DNA from: Streptomyces sp. SAJ15
Lineage (GTDB): Bacteria; Actinomycetota; Actinomycetes; Streptomycetales; Streptomycetaceae
Direction: 5' to 3'
Assembly: GCF_007595705.1 (NCBI RefSeq)
Contig: NZ_NISY01000001.1
Location: forward strand, 310,001-374,000
DNA length: 64,000 nucleotides
Shown: in pieces, positions 60,139 to 64,000 of the stretch
Position numbering within the stretch: the first letter of the stretch is position 1
Layout of the letters: every line of letters begins with the position of its first letter
The notes under the pieces: model-generated
The model's input: only the letters and a program-made list of their open reading frames with translations
Told to the model about the DNA's origin: nothing
The model's database searches: none
Translations under genes and position numbers: made by a program

Positions 60139-60774
60139 ATGAGACACATACGCCAGGCACTGGTGCCCCTTCTGCTGCTGCCCCTCGCCCTGACCGCCTG
60201 CGGGACGGAGTCGGGCGACGGGGGAGGCGCGGACCGGGCCGAACTCCAGCGGCGGGCACAGGCGTTGGAGATCCAGCTCGACATGGTCTATGTGACCGAG
60301 GTGAAGGGCTTCGACGTGGCCGAGCAGTCGGTGAACGTCTACGGGGACCACGGCTTCCAGAGCGCCTACGTCGCCGCGAAGGGCGGCGGGACGATCCAGC
60401 TGTCCGTCGACGAGAAGCGGACCGGGAGTGACGACTGCGCCATAGCGGGGTCCACGACGAACGGCGAGAAGGTCCGTTGCGAGCGGGACGGTCGGGGTGA
60501 GTACCGCGTCTCGGGGACGGCGCACGAGTACGTACGGAACGAGGAGAACCGCGTCATCCGGCTCCACGCCGACCGCGCCTCGATCGACCGCGACACGCTG
60601 CGCGCCGCAGCCGAGGCCGCCCACCAGGCCGACGACGCCGAGATCGACTCCCTACTCCCCAAGTCGCCCCGGGGCATGGGCGATGATGAGGACGGGGGCG
60701 CGGGCGTCGAGCGCGGGGACCTGCCGAAGACGGGCGACGGAGCGCCCAACAACGAGGTTGGGGCGAGTGGTTGA
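60139..60774 (+). CDS. Lipoprotein with an internal LPKTG motif
   Basis: 211 residues from ATG 60139 (ATG 60121 is in frame). A lipobox LTAC with Cys21 ends the signal peptide (MRHIRQALVPLLLLPLALTA). The mature part is acidic with two cysteines (DDCAIAG, KVRCERDG). Near the end is GDLPKTGDGAPNNEVGASG: an LPxTG sortase-like motif without the membrane helix and Arg tail that a sortase substrate needs. It could be a stalk remnant or chance. It lies 41 bp after the P450 gene, but its role in the terpene locus is doubtful. Confidence 0.72.
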   Translation: MRHIRQALVPLLLLPLALTACGTESGDGGGADRAELQRRAQALEIQLDMVYVTEVKGFDVAEQSVNVYGDHGFQSAYVAAKGGGTIQLSVDEKRTGSDDCAIAGSTTNGEKVRCERDGRGEYRVSGTAHEYVRNEENRVIRLHADRASIDRDTLRAAAEAAHQADDAEIDSLLPKSPRGMGDDEDGGAGVERGDLPKTGDGAPNNEVGASG

Positions 60775-61083
60775 GGTCCACTGGGCGATACCGGCGGGCA
60801 TGACCTTGCTCACTCTCGGCGGCTCGGCACGGCCCCTTCGAACCGGTGCGCCAGGGGCCGCCGTACCCGCGTGACCACGGGTGCAACGCTGTTTCGACAC
60901 TGCATATCGCATGGTGTGAGGCGCAGTTGGACCGTCCGTCCGCTGTTGCACTCACTCCCGACTCACGGCTGTAATGGCGCTGCGCACCATCGGGTGAACG
61001 GTGGCAACTGGGCGTAGACCGCGCAGTGCACAAACCGGCATGATGGCAGCGCGCCCACATGTTGAGTGATGTCGATCACGTAC

Positions 61084-61197
61084 ATGAACGGGCCCGAGGA
61101 TGTGGAAATGAAGGAAGCCCGCCCCCTGATGCTTTCCAGTGCGCCGGGGACGGACTTCCCGCTCATGGCCGCAGGCTGTGGCTCCGGTCGGGGGTGA
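61084..61197 (+). CDS. 37-codon peptide candidate
   Basis: ATG 61084 to TGA 61197: MNGPEDVEMKEARPLMLSSA, then PGTDFPLMAAGCGSGRG. An acidic first part and a small, Cys-containing Gly/Ala-rich end resemble a peptide precursor. GC at third positions is moderate, and the ribosome site is weak, so this is tentative. The flanking 60775-61083 shows no gene. Confidence 0.3.
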   Translation: MNGPEDVEMKEARPLMLSSAPGTDFPLMAAGCGSGRG

Positions 61198-61217
61198 CCC
61201 CGGCCGGGGGCACGGCG

Positions 61218-61379
61218 CTACAGCCGCAGCAGGTGGAGAATCGCGACGAGGATCGTGGTGAGGTCGGCGACGAACGCCGTCCCCTTCTTCACCTTGCCGC
61301 TGCCCCTGCCGGCGGCCGCGCGAGCGGCCTTCGCCGCCCGGCGCCAGTCAAACCTGCGCTTCTTCCCTAAGAACGCCAT
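61218..61379 (-). CDS. 53-residue basic membrane peptide
   Basis: ATG 61379, with GAGGGA about ten bases upstream. The product has a very basic amphipathic first part (MAFLGKKRRFDWRRAAKAAR, then AAAGRGSGKVKKG) and a C-terminal hydrophobic helix (TAFVADLTTILVAILHLLRL). This is the profile of a small tail-anchored membrane protein or type I toxin-like peptide. Not recognised further. Confidence 0.5.
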   Translation of the reverse strand: MAFLGKKRRFDWRRAAKAARAAAGRGSGKVKKGTAFVADLTTILVAILHLLRL

Positions 61380-61978
61380 GCGTATGTCATCCCTCTCGCG
61401 TGGTGAACGTGCGCGGCCCGGAAACCTGGACCGCGCGCGTAGGCCAGGTGTCTGGGTTCGGGCACTGAGAGGGGGTGACGGAGTCACACCCTACTCGGCC
61501 CGCCATCCGCCGGGTAACGCCCGAAGTGGTGACTTTCCGTCCGCTCGCCGCTGTGCCAATCCGCCACTCCTAGCGAAGAGTTGGTGACGGCACGTATCTA
61601 CGCGCGTGATCAGCCACAACGTCGCGGCGGGCGGTGTGGCGGCCGATGTCCGGGGTGCGCCGACGCGGCGAAGGTCACAGCCGCGAAGGGTCATTCGTTC
61701 GTGGATGCAAAGCCCATATGGGGCGGTCTGCCCCATTGTCTTGATCCATGTGACCCCCCTCACATCTAGCGTCCTTGGCGTGGCCTGCCTTGTCGGAGAT
61801 TCGAGGGGGAACGCCCGGCTCGTCCGGGCGCCTTCGCGTCCAGGTGGCGCGACCGCGTTTCGTGATGCTCAGTTGCGCTGGCCAATTCCGGCCGCCGGCC
61901 GCGCCGCGCGGGCCAACGGCCCTGGCCAATGCGCCGGATGTGGGGGCGGAGGACCGGTGCCAGCGTGACAATAGGGCC
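61380..61978. other. Spacer without a convincing gene
   Basis: About 600 bp. Two open frames (61491-61763 minus; 61606-61968 plus) have poor codon use and no ribosome site. It presumably carries the promoters of the genes on both sides. Confidence 0.5.
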
Positions 61979-62293
61979 GTGAGCGAGGAGAACCGACTGC
62001 GCGCCCTGCCGACCGAGTCCGTCGGAAAGCGGGCCTGCGACCACTGCCGCGCGAGGCCGATGAAGCTGCCGGGGCTCAGCGGCGGCCTGTGCATCGCGTG
62101 CTACGCCGCGGAGCGGCTGGCCCGGCCTCGACAGACAGGACTGGGACAGTCGGCGTGCTTCGTCTCCGACCCCTGCATGGGGTGCGGAAGCGAGGAGGTC
62201 GACGCGAACGGCTGGGAGTTCTGGTGCGACTGCTGCGGCATGCGCGTCGCGGTCGCCAACCCGCCGGGGCAAGCGACGCTGCGGCTGGTGTGA
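61979..62293 (+). CDS. Double zinc-ribbon small protein
   Basis: 104 residues from GTG 61979; a longer frame upstream has unlikely composition. Two zinc-ribbon units are visible: ACDHCRARPMKLPGLSGG and LCIACYAAERL (CxxC-x16-CxxC), then DPCMGCGSEEVDANGWEFWC and DCCGMRV (CxxC-x13-CxxC). Such proteins bind nucleic acids or act as small regulators. No partner is adjacent; the ECF sigma gene starts 238 bp downstream. Confidence 0.65.
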   Translation: MSEENRLRALPTESVGKRACDHCRARPMKLPGLSGGLCIACYAAERLARPRQTGLGQSACFVSDPCMGCGSEEVDANGWEFWCDCCGMRVAVANPPGQATLRLV

Positions 62294-62405
62294 CGGCGGG
62301 GAGGCACTGCCCCTCGCCCGGGACGCGGAGGCTCCGCTCCTCACTCGGTACGCGCGGGTGCCGGCGCCTCCGGTCCTGACGGCCGTGTCGCGGCCGACTC
62401 GCCCC

Positions 62406-62449
62406 TCGTATGACACCCCTCGCGGGACACCCGTCGTATGACCCCCCTC
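62406..62449. promoter_or_regulatory. Direct repeat TCGTATGAC(A/C)CCCCTC upstream of the sigma gene
   Basis: Two 16-bp copies differing at one base start at 62406 and 62434, a 28-bp step (about 2.7 helical turns), 83 bp or more before the start at 62532. Candidate promoter or activator site for ECF autoregulation. Confidence 0.4.
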
Positions 62450-62531
62450 CGGTCGACACCCTTCCCATGGCCGTCTTCGCCGGCGACGCCGCCCGTGAAC
62501 CGAACCGGTTCCGGCGAGCGATAGAGGGGGC

Positions 62532-63116
62532 GTGAGACTGTTCCGCCCACGAAGGGCTGACCGAGACGACGACGCCGCCCTGTTGCGTGCCGTCGCCGGA
62601 GGGGACCAGACGGCGTTGGCCACCTTCTACGACCGGCACGCCGGCTGGCTGTTCGCGCGGCTGTCGCGACGCTGCGCGGACCCCGAGACCGTGCGCGAGG
62701 TGCTCCAGGACACCTTCCTCACCGTCTGGCGGTCCGCCGCCTCCCACCGCGGCACGGAGTGCGGCGGCTGGCTGTGGGTGATCGCGTCCCGGCGGCTGGT
62801 GGACGCGCAGCGGGTCCAGGCGCGCGCCGAGCGGGTGGAGTACGCGCCGCCACCGGTCGCACCCTCCGCCGAGGAACGGGTCCTCGACGGCTTGGAGTAC
62901 GGCGACGTGGGGGCAGCCCTGAACCGGATCTCGCCGGAGTTGCGCGAGGTGCTCAGGGCCACGGTCGTGGACGGGCTCACCACCCGGGAGGCCGCCCAAC
63001 TGCTCGGCATCCCCGAGGGCACCGTCAAGACCCGGGCCATGCGGGCCCGCCGCGAACTGCGTGCCGCGCTTGCCCAGTTGTCCGAGGATCGCGCACCGCT
63101 GGGAGGTCTGGCGTGA
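62532..63116 (+). CDS. ECF RNA polymerase sigma factor
   Basis: 194 residues from GTG 62532 (AGAGGGGGC upstream). Sigma region 2: ALATFYDRHAGWLFARLSRR, then VREVLQDTFLTVWRSA. Region 4: LREVLRATVVDGLTTREAAQ, then LLGIPEGTVKTRAMRARREL. The stop overlaps the start of the next gene (GTGA), which encodes its likely anti-sigma factor, so the two are made in balanced amounts. Regulon unknown; ECF factors of this kind answer envelope or oxidative stress. Confidence 0.93.
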   Translation: MRLFRPRRADRDDDAALLRAVAGGDQTALATFYDRHAGWLFARLSRRCADPETVREVLQDTFLTVWRSAASHRGTECGGWLWVIASRRLVDAQRVQARAERVEYAPPPVAPSAEERVLDGLEYGDVGAALNRISPELREVLRATVVDGLTTREAAQLLGIPEGTVKTRAMRARRELRAALAQLSEDRAPLGGLA

Positions 63117-64000
63117 CGAGTCGACACGAGACCCCGGAAGCCGCCGGGGCGCGGCCGACGGCCGGGACGTGGCACGTCGACGGGGTGATGAGCGCGCGCT
63201 ACGCGGCGGGGACGCTCGACGAGGCGGCGGAGTGGTCGCTGGAGAAGCACGTGGAGGTCTGTGGCGGCTGCGCGGCCGCGGTGTCGGCCGCGGTGCGCTC
63301 GCGAGGAGACGCGGCGCGGGTGCTGGAGGACGTGCGCGGCACGCTGCTGGGCGCGCTGCCGGCGACGGTGGCCGACCCACGGCGGGAGGCCCATGCCACC
63401 GACCGCCCGGCGCGCGCCCGGCGGCTCGACCGCCATGGCCCGCCCGACCGCACGCGTCTGCTCGGCCGCACGCGTCGGTTCGACCGCCCCGGTCTGCCCG
63501 ACCGCGCCGGTCTGCCCGACCGCACCGGGGGCCTACTCGGCGCCTCCACGCCCGGCCGCCCCGGTCCGCCCGGCCGCACGCCTCGGCTCGGCCGCACGCC
63601 TCGGCTCGGCCGCGTGCTCTGGGCCGCCGGCCCCGCGCTGCGCGGCGCCTGGGTGATCGCGGTGTTGCTGGTGTGCGCGGGCGCGGTGGGGTTGGCGTAC
63701 GGGGCGGACGTCGACGGCGTCCGGCCGCTGCTGCTCGCCCTGGCGCCGCTGCTGCCGCCGGCCGGGGTGGCGATGTCCTACGGGCCGTCCGCCGACCCGG
63801 CGCACGAGATCGCCCTCGCCTCCCCCTCCGGTGGCCTGCGGCTGCTGCTGACCCGGAGCGCGGCGGTGCTCGCGGTGAGCCTGCCGCTGCTGACGGCGGC
63901 GGGCGCCGTGGTGCCGGACGGGCCCGGGGTGCCGGGTGCCGCCGCCTGGCTGCTGCCGGGGTTGGCGCTGACGCTGGGCTGCCTGGCGCTCGGCTCGTAC
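63113..64000 (+). CDS. Zinc-binding anti-sigma-like membrane protein, partial
   Basis: Starts at GTG 63113 (GTGA overlap with the sigma gene) and continues past the window end; 296 codons are visible. The N-terminus has the ZAS zinc motif H...CxxC (LEKHVEVCGGCAAAV, near residues 43-55), the sigma-binding fold. Then comes a ~60-residue Arg/Pro/Gly linker of short repeats (GLPDRAGLPDRTG, TPRLGRTPRLGR). At least four membrane helices follow (WVIAVLLVCAGAVGLAYG first). Most anti-sigma factors have one helix, so this is a larger membrane sensor. Its 3' end and signal domain are not visible. Confidence 0.85.
   Translation, partial: MTSRHETPEAAGARPTAGTWHVDGVMSARYAAGTLDEAAEWSLEKHVEVCGGCAAAVSAAVRSRGDAARVLEDVRGTLLGALPATVADPRREAHATDRPARARRLDRHGPPDRTRLLGRTRRFDRPGLPDRAGLPDRTGGLLGASTPGRPGPPGRTPRLGRTPRLGRVLWAAGPALRGAWVIAVLLVCAGAVGLAYGADVDGVRPLLLALAPLLPPAGVAMSYGPSADPAHEIALASPSGGLRLLLTRSAAVLAVSLPLLTAAGAVVPDGPGVPGAAAWLLPGLALTLGCLALGSY

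Noticed and set aside
60139..60774. Sortase-anchored surface protein
   Set aside because: The LPKTG motif lacks the following hydrophobic helix and basic tail, and a lipobox already gives N-terminal anchoring.
61606..61968. A 120-codon plus-strand frame before the zinc-ribbon gene
   Set aside because: Mixed codon use, no ribosome site and no recognisable sequence pattern.

Overview
The window is very G+C-rich, with almost every coding third position G or C, GTG starts about as common as ATG, strong GGAGG-type ribosome sites and many 4-base stop/start overlaps. Together with WhiJ-type XRE/DUF397 pairs, F420 genes, a GPP34 protein, Tat-exported enzymes and rare TTA codons, this points to a Streptomyces or close relative. 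It reads as chromosomal accessory or arm DNA. I saw no rRNA, tRNA, transposase, phage gene or CRISPR array.

Bases 1-24,226 hold a scattered catabolic and F420 region: an Amidohydro_2 enzyme, two SDRs, three luciferase-like (LLM) oxidoreductases, a D-aminoacylase-like amidohydrolase, an amino-acid/polyamine permease, a Tat-exported PHP-domain hydrolase and fbiC (FO synthase, for the F420 chromophore). Three transcription units here (511, 8821, 13706) carry the same 15-bp dyad, CTGACG-N3-CGTCAG with one mismatch in one arm, just upstream of the first gene. This looks like one undescribed regulon. Inserted among them (2.7-8.7 kb) is a cluster of small-protein/XRE regulatory modules: a BTAD fragment, a WhiJ-type triad (XRE, DUF397, HATPase), a DUF6879 operon, and a 39-codon Gly/Cys-rich peptide gene overlapping an unknown protein gene. 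An SMI1/KNR4 protein, VOC protein, AraC regulator and Fsr-like MFS pump fill the rest.

Bases 24,240-45,700 hold mixed functions: an RDD membrane protein, GNAT, ADP-ribosylglycohydrolase, GT87 mannosyltransferase-like protein, MocR-type aminotransferase, a second DUF397/XRE pair, GPP34, a large D,D-carboxypeptidase-like serine hydrolase with a ~580-residue disordered cytoplasmic arm, a polytopic membrane protein, a CGNR regulator facing an MFS exporter, a Tat-exported FAD amine-oxidase-like enzyme, a decayed HTH gene and a secreted WD/propeller-like protein. Several gene-end spacers carry minisatellites (42, 34, 26 and 9 bp units).

Bases 46,045-53,327 are DNA maintenance and stress: recQ, a TetR/NmrA divergent pair with a clear operator, and a two-ligand NHEJ set (ku divergent from a LigD-type polymerase gene that overlaps an ATP-dependent ligase gene).

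Bases 53,733-60,774 contain a compact terpenoid locus. A 57-codon peptide, a class I terpene synthase and a cytochrome P450 overlap each other by ATGA. Upstream lies a LAL-type STAND ATPase that lacks its usual LuxR DNA-binding end. The ATPase and the small peptide each carry a TTA codon, suggesting bldA control. A putative zinc-ribbon mini-gene with a frame switch precedes them. The window ends with a zinc-ribbon protein and an ECF sigma factor overlapping a zinc-binding anti-sigma membrane protein that runs off the edge.
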